Positions 56,318 through 64,000 are shown, numbered from the stretch's first letter. The stretch: DNA of 64,000 bases from Nocardia cyriacigeorgica (GCF_010868145.1 NZ_JAAGUY010000024.1:1-64000); one strand, 5' to 3'. Notes: a model not told the origin generated them from the letters alone. A program made the numbers and translations.

Positions 56318-57835
56318 ATGAGCTCCCCGCGGAATTCGCTTGTCCGACGGACCGCCCCGGTCCGTTCCGAGCCGGAATCACCGGCAGACGAGCCGGGGTT
56401 TTTGTCGCTCACTCCCGAACGCGCCCGGGTGCTGCTGCTCGTCGCCGCCCGTCCTGCCGCCTTCGGCCTTGCGGCCATCGTCATCGCCATGCTCGCCACG
56501 CTGCTGGCCTCCGGCAGCGGTCTGTCCGGTATCTCCGGCGCTATCGCGGGCAGCTGGCTCGCCGTACATCAGATCCCGCTCGTCATCGGCACCACCACAA
56601 TCGGTGTGCTGCCGCTGCTGCCCACTCTGTTGATGATGTGGGCTTCCGGGCGCGAATGTGCCCGCGCGGTCGAACCCGAGCCGTCCCGAGCCGATCTGGC
56701 CTGGATCGTTGCCGCAGCGGCAGGCGGACCGCTACTGGTCACCGCCGTGTGCTCGGCCGTCGCCGAGGACGCATCCGGTGTGCTGGCCCTGCAGCCGCCG
56801 AATCCGCTGGCGGCCTTCGCCTGGGTGGGGGGACTCCACCTCGTGGCAGCCGGCAGCGGTATCGCCGCCGGGCTCTGGCCCGCCTCGGCCGACCGGCTGC
56901 CGTACTGGTTGATCGCCGCAGGCTACGTCGCCGCGCACACCGTGCTGCGGCTGCTCGGGTGCGCGGCCGCGGTCACGGTCATCTCCTTCCTCGCGCACTG
57001 GTCCCGGATCGGTGACACCTACTCCGGAGCGGGCAATGCCGGCGGGGTCATCGGGCTGACGGTTTTGTCGCTGCTGTACCTGCCGAACGTGGTGATCGGC
57101 GCGGTTGCCGTGCTAGTCGGCGCTGGCGTCGAATTCGGTGACGCCTCGGTTGGCGTGTTCTCGGTGGTCGGCGGCCCGGTGCCGGCGGTGCCCGTGCTGG
57201 CGGCGCTGCCCACCGGCCCCGCCGCGGTCTGGTGGCCGGTGCTACTGCTGATCCCCGCGGTTGTCGGCGTGATCGGCGGTCTCGATACCGCACGTGTCTC
57301 CTACGACCGCATCCTGGCCCCGTGGTCGACACTCGCAGGTGCGGCGCTGGCGACGGTGGTGCTGGTGCTGCTCGGTGCCGTTTCCGGCGGCGCACTCGGC
57401 ACCTTCGGACGAATCGGCCCGGACCTGCCGATCTTCGCCGCCGTCACGGTCGCATGGTTGGCGATCGCGGGGTATGTCGGTCTGATGTTCGGCCGCCTGT
57501 TCATCACGCCGGTCGGAACCCCGATTCCGGCCTTCGGCTACGACGATCATGACGACTACGACGATCATGACGACTACGACGATCATGACGACTACGACTA
57601 CGACGAATATGGCGACTACGAATACGACAACGAATATGACGACTACGACGATGACGAATTCGGCGACTACGACGACGGCCCGGAACTGATGGTCGAACTC
57701 GACGCCGAAGTCATCGACGAGCAGCCCGCCCTCGATCGCCGCAGCGAGCGGCCTGCCGATCCGCCCGAGGAGATCGTCGACGCCGAGGTGGTCGAGGCGG
57801 ACCTGCCGGAAAGTAGCCGAACCGACGATCGTTAG
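56318..57835 (+). CDS. perM: PerM-type DUF6350 cell-division-associated membrane protein
   Basis: A 505-residue integral membrane protein with about eight or more helices, corresponding to Rv0955 (PerM), which stabilizes the divisome protein FtsB in chronic infection. Seen: VLLLVAARPAAFGLAAIVIAML, LPLLPTLLMMWASGRECARA, TGPAAVWWPVLLLIPAVVGVIGGL. After residue about 405 an acidic tail is nearly all Asp and Tyr, encoded partly by an exact 18-bp tandem repeat. The same order as mycobacteria continues with purN 12 bp downstream. Confidence 0.88.
   Translation: MSSPRNSLVRRTAPVRSEPESPADEPGFLSLTPERARVLLLVAARPAAFGLAAIVIAMLATLLASGSGLSGISGAIAGSWLAVHQIPLVIGTTTIGVLPLLPTLLMMWASGRECARAVEPEPSRADLAWIVAAAAGGPLLVTAVCSAVAEDASGVLALQPPNPLAAFAWVGGLHLVAAGSGIAAGLWPASADRLPYWLIAAGYVAAHTVLRLLGCAAAVTVISFLAHWSRIGDTYSGAGNAGGVIGLTVLSLLYLPNVVIGAVAVLVGAGVEFGDASVGVFSVVGGPVPAVPVLAALPTGPAAVWWPVLLLIPAVVGVIGGLDTARVSYDRILAPWSTLAGAALATVVLVLLGAVSGGALGTFGRIGPDLPIFAAVTVAWLAIAGYVGLMFGRLFITPVGTPIPAFGYDDHDDYDDHDDYDDHDDYDYDEYGDYEYDNEYDDYDDDEFGDYDDGPELMVELDAEVIDEQPALDRRSERPADPPEEIVDAEVVEADLPESSRTDDR
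57539..57592 (+). repeat. 18-bp tandem repeat, three exact copies
   Basis: TACGACGATCATGACGAC is repeated three times without mismatch within perM, encoding YDDHDD units, then degenerates to YDYDEYGDYEYDNEYDDYDD-like sequence. In-frame length variation between strains is expected. Confidence 0.9.
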
Positions 57836-57847
57836 GCTCTACGGCGG

Positions 57848-58543
57848 GTGGCAACGATCCGGCCACCGTCCGACCCGACTTCCAGGAGTAGAGCGCTGAC
57901 CTCCCCGGCCCCATCCGAAACGGCCCCGGCCACCGTCGTCGTGCTCGCCTCGGGCACCGGATCGCTGCTGCGCGCACTCGTCGAGGCCACCCAGGCCGCC
58001 GGCTATCCGGCGCGGATTCGAGCCGTCGGTGTGGACCGGACCTGCGCGGCCACCGACCACGCCGATGCCGCGGGTATTCCGCATTTCCGAATCGCGCTCA
58101 ACGACTTCCCGGATCGCGCCGCCTGGGACGTCGCCCTCACCGACGCGGTGGCGGCCTACGAACCCGATCTGGTGGTCTCCGCCGGTTTCATGAAGCTGCT
58201 CGGTCCGGAGTTCCTGAAAAGGTTCGGCGGCCGCATCATCAACACCCATCCCGCCCTGCTGCCCGCCTTCCCCGGCGCGCACGGGGTCCGTGACGCGCTC
58301 GCCTACGGCGTCCGGGTCACCGGATCGACGGTGCACCTGGTGGACGAGGGCATCGATACCGGCCCGATCCTCGCGCAGGCGGCGGTGGAGGTGCTGCCAG
58401 GTGACGACGAGGCCACCCTGCACGAGCGCATCAAGGTTGTCGAGCGACGGTTGCTGGCGGAGGTTGTCGCCGCCGTCGCCACCCGAGGCATTGTCTCCGA
58501 CGGACGAAAGGCAGTAATTCCAGATGAGCGAGTTTCCCGGTGA
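57848..58543 (+). CDS. purN: Phosphoribosylglycinamide formyltransferase
   Basis: About 231 residues; adds a formyl group to glycinamide ribonucleotide in purine synthesis. ATVVVLASGTGSLLRALVEA, VVSAGFMKLLGPEFL, INTHPALLPAFPGAHGVRDAL (catalytic N and H) and TVHLVDEGIDTGPI (D) are present. GTG at 57848 has no clear ribosome binding site; AGGAG at 57884-57888 lies 7 bp before an in-frame CTG at 57896, so translation may really begin there. The stop overlaps purH. Confidence 0.95.
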   Translation: MATIRPPSDPTSRSRALTSPAPSETAPATVVVLASGTGSLLRALVEATQAAGYPARIRAVGVDRTCAATDHADAAGIPHFRIALNDFPDRAAWDVALTDAVAAYEPDLVVSAGFMKLLGPEFLKRFGGRIINTHPALLPAFPGAHGVRDALAYGVRVTGSTVHLVDEGIDTGPILAQAAVEVLPGDDEATLHERIKVVERRLLAEVVAAVATRGIVSDGRKAVIPDERVSR

Positions 58544-60102
58544 GTGAATCCAGCGACCGTAAGCCGATCAGCCGGGCGCTGGTGAGCGTCTACGACAAGA
58601 CCGGGCTCATCGAGCTTGCCACCGGTCTGCACGAGGCCGGGATCGAGCTGGTCTCGACCGGGTCGACCGCGGCCCGCATCGCCGACGCGGGAGTTCCGGT
58701 CACCAAGGTCGAAGATCTCACCGGCTTCCCGGAGACGTTGGACGGCCGGGTCAAGACCCTGCATCCGCGGGTGCACGCGGGCATCCTTGCCGACACCCGC
58801 AAGAGCGAGCATGTCGATCAGCTGGTCGAACTCGGCGTCGAGGCCTTCCAGTTGGTAGTGGTGAACCTCTACCCGTTCACCGAAACCGTGGCGAGTGGTG
58901 CGGCTCCCGACGAATGTGTCGAGCAGATCGACATCGGCGGACCGTCCATGGTGCGGGCCGCGGCCAAGAACCATCCTTCGGTTGGCGTGGTTGTCGACAG
59001 CGGTGACTACGAGCAGGTCCTGTCCGCGGTACGCGCCGGTGGTTTCACCCTCGCCGAGCGGACCGCGCTGGCGGCGAAGGCTTTCCAGCACACCGCGAAC
59101 TACGACGTCGCGGTGGCGAGCTGGATGACCAGCGTGCTCGCCCCTGGCGCCGAGCGTTTCCCGTCCTGGGTCGGTGGCAGCTGGGAGCGCGCGGCGGTGC
59201 TGCGCTACGGCGAGAACCCGCATCAGGAGGCCGCGCTCTACACCGCCAACGACGGCGCTGCCGGCCTGGCGCAGGCGCGGCAGTTGCACGGCAAGGATAT
59301 GTCGTACAACAACTACGTCGACGCCGATGCCGCATGGCGGGCGGCCTACGACCACACCGAACCCGCGGTGGCGATCATCAAGCACGCCAACCCCTGCGGC
59401 ATCGCGCTGGGCGCGGACATCGCCGAGGCGCACCGCAAGGCGCATGCCTGCGATCCGGTCAGCGCCTACGGTGGCGTGATCGCGGCCAACCGTGAGGTCA
59501 CCGTGGAGATGGCCCAGCAGGTCGCGGAGATCTTCACCGAGGTGATCGTCGCGCCGTCCTATGCCGACGGTGCGGTAGAGGTGTTGCAGCGCAAGAAGAA
59601 CGTGCGCATCCTTGTTGCCGAGCCGCCGCGTCGTGCCGGTGTCGAGCTGCGCCCGATCAGTGGCGGGGCGCTGCTGCAGCAGCGCGACATCCTCGACGCG
59701 GCCGGTGACGATCCGGCGAATTGGACCCTTGCGGCCGGTGATCCGGCGGATGCGCAGACCCTCGCCGATCTCGCGTTCGCCTGGCGGGCCTGCCGCGCGG
59801 TGAAGTCGAACGCCATCCTGCTCGCCCATGACGGTGCCTCGGTCGGCGTCGGTATGGGTCAGGTCAACCGGGTCGATGCGGTCGCGCTCGCGGTGCAGCG
59901 GGCCGGAGATCGGGCCAAGGGCTCGGTCGCTGCCTCGGACGCCTTCTTCCCGTTCCCGGACGGACCGGAAACGCTCATCCAGGCCGGTATCCGGGCGATC
60001 GTGCATCCGGGTGGCTCGGTCCGTGACCAGGAGACCATCGACGTCGCGCGCGCGGCGGGTGTCACCGTCTACCTGACGGGTTCGCGGCACTTCGCGCACT
60101 GA
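58540..60102 (+). CDS. purH: Bifunctional AICAR formyltransferase/IMP cyclohydrolase
   Basis: A 520-residue enzyme for the last two steps of IMP synthesis. The N-terminal cyclohydrolase part has RALVSVYDKTGLIELA, STGSTAARIADAG and GRVKTLHPRVHAGIL; the transformylase part has RYGENPHQEAALY, MSYNNYVDADAAWRAA and the catalytic KHANPCGIA. GTG at 58540 overlaps the purN stop as GTGA, a coupled pair as in Rv0956-Rv0957. Confidence 0.98.
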   Translation: MSESSDRKPISRALVSVYDKTGLIELATGLHEAGIELVSTGSTAARIADAGVPVTKVEDLTGFPETLDGRVKTLHPRVHAGILADTRKSEHVDQLVELGVEAFQLVVVNLYPFTETVASGAAPDECVEQIDIGGPSMVRAAAKNHPSVGVVVDSGDYEQVLSAVRAGGFTLAERTALAAKAFQHTANYDVAVASWMTSVLAPGAERFPSWVGGSWERAAVLRYGENPHQEAALYTANDGAAGLAQARQLHGKDMSYNNYVDADAAWRAAYDHTEPAVAIIKHANPCGIALGADIAEAHRKAHACDPVSAYGGVIAANREVTVEMAQQVAEIFTEVIVAPSYADGAVEVLQRKKNVRILVAEPPRRAGVELRPISGGALLQQRDILDAAGDDPANWTLAAGDPADAQTLADLAFAWRACRAVKSNAILLAHDGASVGVGMGQVNRVDAVALAVQRAGDRAKGSVAASDAFFPFPDGPETLIQAGIRAIVHPGGSVRDQETIDVARAAGVTVYLTGSRHFAH

Positions 60103-60120
60103 GCGTCAACGATCGGCTCA

Positions 60121-60156
60121 CGACGCCGCGTCGGGCTTCTGCTCGGCGCGGCGTCG
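60121..60156. terminator. Hairpin after purH
   Basis: CGACGCCGCG (60121-60130) pairs exactly with CGCGGCGTCG (60147-60156). It lies between the convergent purH and lipoprotein genes and can serve both. Confidence 0.6.
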
Positions 60157-60186
60157 GCCGTTCGGAGGGCATCGTGGCGTCGGTCC

Positions 60187-60642
60187 CTACACCGCGCTGC
60201 GCACTTCCCGATCGCCGACCGGTGCGTTCAGCGGCAACTCCAGCGTCCCGAAGACGGCGATCATGATGCACATCTTGCCGACGGAGTCTGCCCTTGTGCC
60301 CGAGCGCAATTCGATGGTGACGGCCGAATCCGTTTCGGTGACTGTGGCATCCACGCCGTAACACTCCGGCGAACCGGTTTCGAAGCTGATCGCGATCCGG
60401 TTGCCGGGCAGGGTGGTCCAGGAGCTGAACGGTATCGGGTGGGCGCCGACGATGGTGGGGTCGGCGGTGAACGGCTCGCCGGTCGCCGCCATCGGATCCT
60501 CGGTCGGCGCGCTCGGCGCGGATGTGCTCACCGTGCTCGTAACGTCTTGCGCGGCACCGTCATCGGAGTCGCCGCAGCCTACGAGCGAGAGTCCGGTGAC
60601 GATGAGGGCGAGCAGGGTGGCGCAGCCACGATGCAGGGACAT
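60187..60642 (-). CDS. Secreted lipoprotein of unknown function
   Basis: A 151-residue lipoprotein. The signal peptide ATLLALIVTGLSLVGC ends with a lipobox (LVGC) and is followed by an acidic Ser/Thr/Pro linker (DSDDGAAQDVTSTVSTSAP). The mature domain (PIPFSSWTTLPGNRIAISFETGSPECYGVDATVTETD) resembles small actinobacterial lipoproteins with a two-cysteine beta domain. ATG at 60642 has AAGGTG upstream; GTG at 60648 is an alternative. No function assigned. Confidence 0.85.
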   Translation of the reverse strand: MSLHRGCATLLALIVTGLSLVGCGDSDDGAAQDVTSTVSTSAPSAPTEDPMAATGEPFTADPTIVGAHPIPFSSWTTLPGNRIAISFETGSPECYGVDATVTETDSAVTIELRSGTRADSVGKMCIMIAVFGTLELPLNAPVGDREVRSAV

Positions 60643-60914
60643 GGGCACACCTTAACTCAGGTGTTCGCGCGGTCGGAACGATCCACGCGTGCGCGTGCGC
60701 GATAGTCGCGCAACCATGACACGCCAAGACGACGCGCCGGTCAGCGACCGATTCGGTGCCGAGGGAAAGCCCACAGTGAACTTTCCGCGAACCACGCGCG
60801 TAAACGCCTTCGGGATCTGCCGGTCGGCTGTAGATTCTGCTGCGGTGCGCGCCATGGGCTTTCGGCCGCATCGTTTGTCGGATGCTCTGCACAGTTGATC
60901 TCGAAAGGAACATC

Positions 60915-61466
60915 GTGGGCGACACGTTGCGCGTTGGCGAACAACTCGGACTCGGCCAGGCGCTGGAGAACGGTGCGTACACCCTCACTCTCCAGGAGGA
61001 TGGCAACCTCGTCCTGAGGGAGCCGGGAAATGAGTTGTGGGCCAGTGGCACTCACGGTCAGGGCGTCGACCGCGCCATCCTGCAGGAGGATGGCAACTTC
61101 GTGCTGTACAAGGGCGAGACCGGCGTGTGGTCGACCAAGACCCACGGCAATTCGGTCGATCGAGTGACGCTGCAGGCCGACCGTAACTTCGTGGTCTACG
61201 GCACAGACGGGGTCGGTCTGTGGTCGACCCGCACCCACACCGACACTCCGATCGTCGTCGACGAGGCGCCGGCTGCGCCTGCCGTCGACGAGGTGCCGCC
61301 CCCGCCGCCCGCGCCCCGCACCCACACCGTCGAGCCCGGTGACACCCTGTGGGCCGTGGCCGAGCGCTTCTACGGTGACGGCAACCGCTTCCACGAGATC
61401 GCCGCCGCCAGCGGTCTCGACAACCCCGACGCCATCAACGTCGGTCAGGTGCTCACCATCCCGTAG
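60915..61466 (+). CDS. Bulb-type mannose-binding lectin with C-terminal LysM domain
   Basis: A 183-residue protein. Residues 1-105 form a B-lectin domain with three QxDxNxVxY sugar-site motifs exactly 30 residues apart: QEDGNLVLR (27-35, last Tyr replaced), QEDGNFVLY (57-65) and QADRNFVVY (87-95). A Pro/Ala/Val linker leads to a LysM peptidoglycan-binding domain (HTVEPGDTLWAVAERFYGDG to VGQVLTIP). GTG at 60915 follows GAAAGGA. No signal peptide is visible, so export is unclear. It may bind mannosylated glycans and peptidoglycan at once. Ended by the hairpin at 61495. Confidence 0.9.
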   Translation: MGDTLRVGEQLGLGQALENGAYTLTLQEDGNLVLREPGNELWASGTHGQGVDRAILQEDGNFVLYKGETGVWSTKTHGNSVDRVTLQADRNFVVYGTDGVGLWSTRTHTDTPIVVDEAPAAPAVDEVPPPPPAPRTHTVEPGDTLWAVAERFYGDGNRFHEIAAASGLDNPDAINVGQVLTIP

Positions 61467-61494
61467 GTCGAGCACGGCGTAGCCGGAGATACGA

Positions 61495-61524
61495 CAAGGC
61501 CCCCGAGAGATATCGGGGGCCTTG
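61495..61524. terminator. Hairpin terminator after the lectin-LysM gene
   Basis: CAAGGCCCCCGA (61495-61506) pairs exactly with TCGGGGGCCTTG (61513-61524), loop GAGATA. It is between the lectin gene and the convergent rpsR gene. Confidence 0.8.
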
Positions 61525-61590
61525 GTCGTTGCGGAGCGTCGGTGCCGTGAGGATCGCGGTGCCGCGAGCTGGTGGACGCGGCGGCGCGGG

Positions 61591-61845
61591 TCAGCGGCTG
61601 GTGAACGGGAGCAGCGCCATCTCCCGTGCGTTCTTGACTGCCACCGCCACCTGGCGCTGTTGCTGCGGGGTGAGGCCGGTGACGCGACGGCTGCGGATCT
61701 TGCCTCGATCGGAGATGAACGTCCGCAGCAGGTTGATGTCCTTGTAGTCGACGGTTTCGATACCGGCGGCGATCAGCGGATTCTTCTTGGGTTTGCGGGC
61801 CTGTTCGGCGCGGGCCTTCTTCGACGGTGCTCGCTTGACTGCCAT
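61591..61845 (-). CDS. rpsR: 30S ribosomal protein S18, cysteine-free paralogue
   Basis: An 84-residue S18 (AGIETVDYKDINLLRTFISDRGKIRSRRVTGLTPQQQRQVAVAVKNAREMALLPFTSR). It contains no cysteine, consistent with the zinc-independent C- version made under zinc limitation. AAGGA precedes the ATG. Last gene of the rpmB-rpmG-rpsN-rpsR operon, the same order as the mycobacterial Zur-controlled set. Confidence 0.95.
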   Translation of the reverse strand: MAVKRAPSKKARAEQARKPKKNPLIAAGIETVDYKDINLLRTFISDRGKIRSRRVTGLTPQQQRQVAVAVKNAREMALLPFTSR

Positions 61846-61878
61846 ATGTCGGGTTCCTTACTCACGCGATCGGTGGTT

Positions 61879-62184
61879 CTACCAGCTCGATTTGTGCACA
61901 CCGGGCAACTCTCCCCGATGGGCCAGCTCGCGTACTCGTACCCGAGAGAGCCCGAACTTCCGGAGATGTCCGCGCGGTCGTCCGTCTGCGGCGTCCCGAT
62001 TGCGCAATCGTACCGGACTGGCATCGCGGGGTAGGCGCTGTAGCGCTGAATGCGCGGCGGTCCGGTCGGTGTCCGCGGTGGCCGGATTGCGGATGAGTTC
62101 CTTCAGTTCGGCGCGGCGGGCGGCGTAGCGGGCGACGATCATCTTGCGTTGTTCGTTGCGCGCGATCTTGGACTTCTTTGCCAT
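61879..62184 (-). CDS. rpsN: 30S ribosomal protein S14, zinc-independent form
   Basis: A 101-residue long-form S14 (MAKKSKIARNEQRKMIVARYAARRAEL, ending FGLSRVRVRELAHRGELPGVHKSSW). The CxxC pairs of the short zinc-binding form are absent. Its ATG overlaps the rpmG stop (ATGA). Substitutes for the zinc form when zinc is scarce; regulation by the Zur-like box upstream of rpmB is inferred. Confidence 0.96.
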   Translation of the reverse strand: MAKKSKIARNEQRKMIVARYAARRAELKELIRNPATADTDRTAAHSALQRLPRDASPVRLRNRDAADGRPRGHLRKFGLSRVRVRELAHRGELPGVHKSSW

Positions 62185-62354
62185 CAGCGTTCCTCTCGGA
62201 AGTCCACGTGCCTGCGCACGACGGGATCGTATTTGCGCAGCACCATCCGGTCGGGGTCGTTGCGCCGGTTCTTGCGGGTGACGTAGGTGTAGCCGGTTCC
62301 GGCGGTGGACTTCAGCTTGATCACCGGGCGGATGTCGGTCGATTTCGATGCCAT
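62184..62354 (-). CDS. rpmG: 50S ribosomal protein L33, cysteine-free paralogue
   Basis: A 56-residue protein read directly from the DNA: MASKSTDIRPVIKLKSTAGT, then YTYVTRKNRRNDPDRMVLRK and a C-terminal DFREER. This is L33 without the four zinc cysteines. The ATG is at 62354 and the stop overlaps the rpsN start by ATGA. It is the second gene of the operon after rpmB. Confidence 0.95.
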   Translation of the reverse strand: MASKSTDIRPVIKLKSTAGTGYTYVTRKNRRNDPDRMVLRKYDPVVRRHVDFREER

Positions 62355-62367
62355 CGTGGTACCTCGC

Positions 62368-62604
62368 TCAGATCTTGTCGCCGCGAGCGCGAATGCGAGC
62401 CACCACGGCTTCGATCCCGTCGCGGTCGATGGTCTTGATGCCCTTGGTCGAGACGGTCAGCGTGATGCGGCGGTCTTCGCTGGGCAGGTAGTAGGTCTTG
62501 CGCTGGATATTGGGGTTCCAGCGCCGGTTGGTCCGCTTATGTGAATGCGAGACGGACTTGCCGAAACCGGGCCGGCGACCGGTGACCTGGCAATGGGCCG
62601 ACAT
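62368..62604 (-). CDS. rpmB: 50S ribosomal protein L28, zinc-independent paralogue
   Basis: A 78-residue L28 (MSAHCQVTGRRPGFGKSVSHSHKRTNRRWNPNIQ). The usual paired cysteines near the N-terminus are reduced to one (C5), matching the C- form. ATG at 62604 follows GGGAG; an upstream in-frame start at 62634 would cross the operator. First gene of the operon, beside the Zur-like box at 62629. Confidence 0.96.
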   Translation of the reverse strand: MSAHCQVTGRRPGFGKSVSHSHKRTNRRWNPNIQRKTYYLPSEDRRITLTVSTKGIKTIDRDGIEAVVARIRARGDKI

Positions 62605-62628
62605 GGCAGGCTCCCTTCTAATGGGTGA

Positions 62629-62643
62629 TGACAATCATTTTCG
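62629..62643. promoter_or_regulatory. Zur-like box for the ribosomal protein operon
   Basis: TGACAATCATTTTCG is close to the actinobacterial Zur palindrome (TGAAAATNATTTTCA). It lies 25 bp upstream of the rpmB start. Zinc-loaded Zur would repress the operon and derepress under zinc starvation. Confidence 0.75.
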
Positions 62644-62683
62644 ACAACGACTGTTCGGCACTGTACCGTGTGGCGAGCTGTTA

Positions 62684-62698
62684 ATGAAAACCGTTACC
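62684..62698. promoter_or_regulatory. Second Zur-like box, before the CobW-family gene
   Basis: ATGAAAACCGTTACC, in the context TTAATGAAAACCGTTACCGA, is a weaker match to the same palindrome and ends 13 bp before the GTG of the CobW-like gene, so the divergent gene is probably co-regulated. Confidence 0.65.
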
Positions 62699-62711
62699 GA
62701 AAGGGGTTGCT

Positions 62712-64000
62712 GTGGCTTCCGATCGCAGAACACCGGTCGTGGTGGTGGCCGGGTCCTCGGGACGCGCCACCGAAGGGGTCGACCAGGTGGCGAGTGCGCT
62801 CGGCACGGCCACCGGCACCGTCGTGGTCCGGCACGATCTGGCCGAACTGCGCGAGGGCATCGTCCGCCGGACGGTGCGCGACGGTGTGCGGGAAACCAGC
62901 GAGGTGCTGGAGCTCGCGCACGGGTGTGTGTCCTGCACGCTGCGCGCGGACCTGCTTCCGCTGCTGTGCACCCTGGCCGCCCGTGATTCGGTGACACGCA
63001 TCGTGCTCGCGCTCGATCCGGCGTTCGAAGCAGAAGCGGTATGCCAAGCCATCGACGATGTGGTCGTCGCCGGTGTGGTCGGGCGGGTGGACGGTCCTGC
63101 GAGTCGCGATGTGCAGATCGAGGCCGTGCTGACCTGCGTGGATGCCCGGACCTGGCTGTCGGAGGCCACCGGCGACGAGACACTGGCCGAATGCGGCATC
63201 GCCACAGCTGACGATGACCGCACTATCGCGCAGGTGGCGGTCGGCCAGGTGGATTTCGCCGATGCGCTGATCGTGACCGCCGCCGATGCGGTCGACGCGC
63301 TCGACCGGGAGCGGCTCACCGCGGTCCTCGGGCGGTTGGTGCCGCAGGCGCCGATGCAATGGTGCGGCGATACGGCGGCGATCGGCCGGGCCGAGGTGGA
63401 TGCCCTGCTCGCGCGGATCCCGCAGCACTCGCGTCGCGGGCGGGTCTTCGACGCGCATGAGCCACTGCTGCGCGGGCAGCCGCCGCTGGGCACCGAGCAG
63501 GGCGTGACGCTGGTCGAGTTCGCCGCGGGCAGGCCGTTCCATCCCGGCCGGCTGCACGACGCGCTGGATGTGCTGTTCGACGGCGTGGTGACCGCACGCG
63601 GCCGACTATGGCTGGCCACCCAGCCCGACGACGTGGTGTGGCTGGAGTCGGCAGGCGGTGGGCTGCGGGTCGGCAGCGCGGGTCGCTGGCTGGCCGCGAT
63701 GACACCCGAGGAACTCGACGAGGCCGACCCGACCCGCCGGGCGATGGCCGCGCTCCGCTGGGACGACCGCTTCGGCGACCGTGACATCTCGCTGGTGATC
63801 CTGGTGCACGACGCCGATCCCGCCGATATCCGTCACGCGCTGCACTGGGCGATGGTCGACGACGACGAACTGCGGTTGGTCGAACGAGCGCCGGAGCGCG
63901 TGGCGCAGTGGGACGACCCGTTCGGCGAATGGCATGCCGATCCGTGCGAATCCACCGAGCAGAGCGGCCTGCCGATCGCGGGCGAGCAGCGCACAGGCGA
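62712..64000 (+). CDS. COG0523 (CobW-like) protein with degenerate P-loop, partial
   Basis: At least 429 residues, running off the right edge in frame; no stop was reached. GTG at 62712 follows GAAAGGGG. The P-loop position reads VAGSSGRATEG (13-22), lacking the GxxGxGKT lysine. The metal-binding CxCC motif is HGCVSC (C72, C75), and the C-terminal domain has RRGRVFDAHEPLL, FHPGRLHDALDVLFDGVVTARGRLWLA and WDDRFGDRDISLVIL. This matches the Rv0106/MSMEG_6069-type COG0523 branch as I recall it. Probably a zinc-handling protein co-regulated with the C- ribosomal proteins; GTPase activity is doubtful. Confidence 0.88.
   Translation, partial: MASDRRTPVVVVAGSSGRATEGVDQVASALGTATGTVVVRHDLAELREGIVRRTVRDGVRETSEVLELAHGCVSCTLRADLLPLLCTLAARDSVTRIVLALDPAFEAEAVCQAIDDVVVAGVVGRVDGPASRDVQIEAVLTCVDARTWLSEATGDETLAECGIATADDDRTIAQVAVGQVDFADALIVTAADAVDALDRERLTAVLGRLVPQAPMQWCGDTAAIGRAEVDALLARIPQHSRRGRVFDAHEPLLRGQPPLGTEQGVTLVEFAAGRPFHPGRLHDALDVLFDGVVTARGRLWLATQPDDVVWLESAGGGLRVGSAGRWLAAMTPEELDEADPTRRAMAALRWDDRFGDRDISLVILVHDADPADIRHALHWAMVDDDELRLVERAPERVAQWDDPFGEWHADPCESTEQSGLPIAGEQRTG

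Noticed and set aside
57539..57592. Tandem repeat as a CRISPR or regulatory array
   Set aside because: The 18-bp units are contiguous, without spacers, and in frame inside perM.

Overview
The window looks like chromosomal DNA from a high-GC mycolic-acid actinobacterium, most likely Nocardia or a close relative. GC is very high, third codon positions are strongly GC-biased, GTG starts are frequent, and adjacent genes often overlap by ATGA or GTGA. Positions 42.7-60.1 kb follow the gene order of Mycobacterium tuberculosis Rv0946c-Rv0957 (pgi, chorismate mutase, uvrD1, M23 peptidase, sucC, sucD, the Rv0954 homologue, perM, purN, purH). A succinate-semialdehyde dehydrogenase and an SRPBCC-epimerase gene are inserted in this block. 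The genus is an inference; no rRNA or tRNA gene was seen.

Layout. 0-14 kb is the 3' part of a giant non-ribosomal peptide synthetase: A-PCP, C-A-PCP, C-A-PCP, C-A-PCP-E, then a C domain followed by an eroded half adenylation domain, with no thioesterase or reductase. A strong hairpin follows immediately. 14-19 kb holds a three-gene redox-type operon (peroxiredoxin-like, DUF1772, YHS protein) divergent from a TetR regulator, and a WYL regulator divergent from an epoxide hydrolase. 18.6-22.3 kb holds a tandem TerD protein and a dye-decolorizing peroxidase-encapsulin operon whose third gene encodes a two-helix membrane protein with a PH-like tail. 22.5-28.4 kb holds a cupin, folA-thyA, cobF, a DUF2630 protein, a disulfide-type flavoprotein and a sigK/rskA pair.

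28.6-42.7 kb is accessory metabolism arranged as regulator/target pairs: a carboxylesterase, an Fpg/Nei glycosylase, TetR with an aldo-keto reductase, MocR with a PNPOx-like protein, a potassium channel, a kinase, a TetR/acyl-CoA dehydrogenase pair divergent from an enoyl-CoA hydratase and a condensation-fold protein, and a Cmx-like drug exporter behind a long leader with small upstream ORFs. Several pairs have perfect inverted repeats in the shared promoter region.

42.7-60.1 kb is the conserved core block (glycolysis, chorismate mutase, DNA repair, cell wall, TCA cycle, division-associated membrane protein, purine synthesis). 60.2-64 kb holds a lipoprotein, a bulb-lectin/LysM fusion, and a zinc-starvation locus: Cys-poor ribosomal proteins L28, L33, S14 and S18 divergent from a COG0523 (CobW-like) protein, with two Zur-like boxes between them. 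The L33 gene and the CobW gene were found by reading the DNA directly. No IS element, CRISPR array or phage gene was seen.
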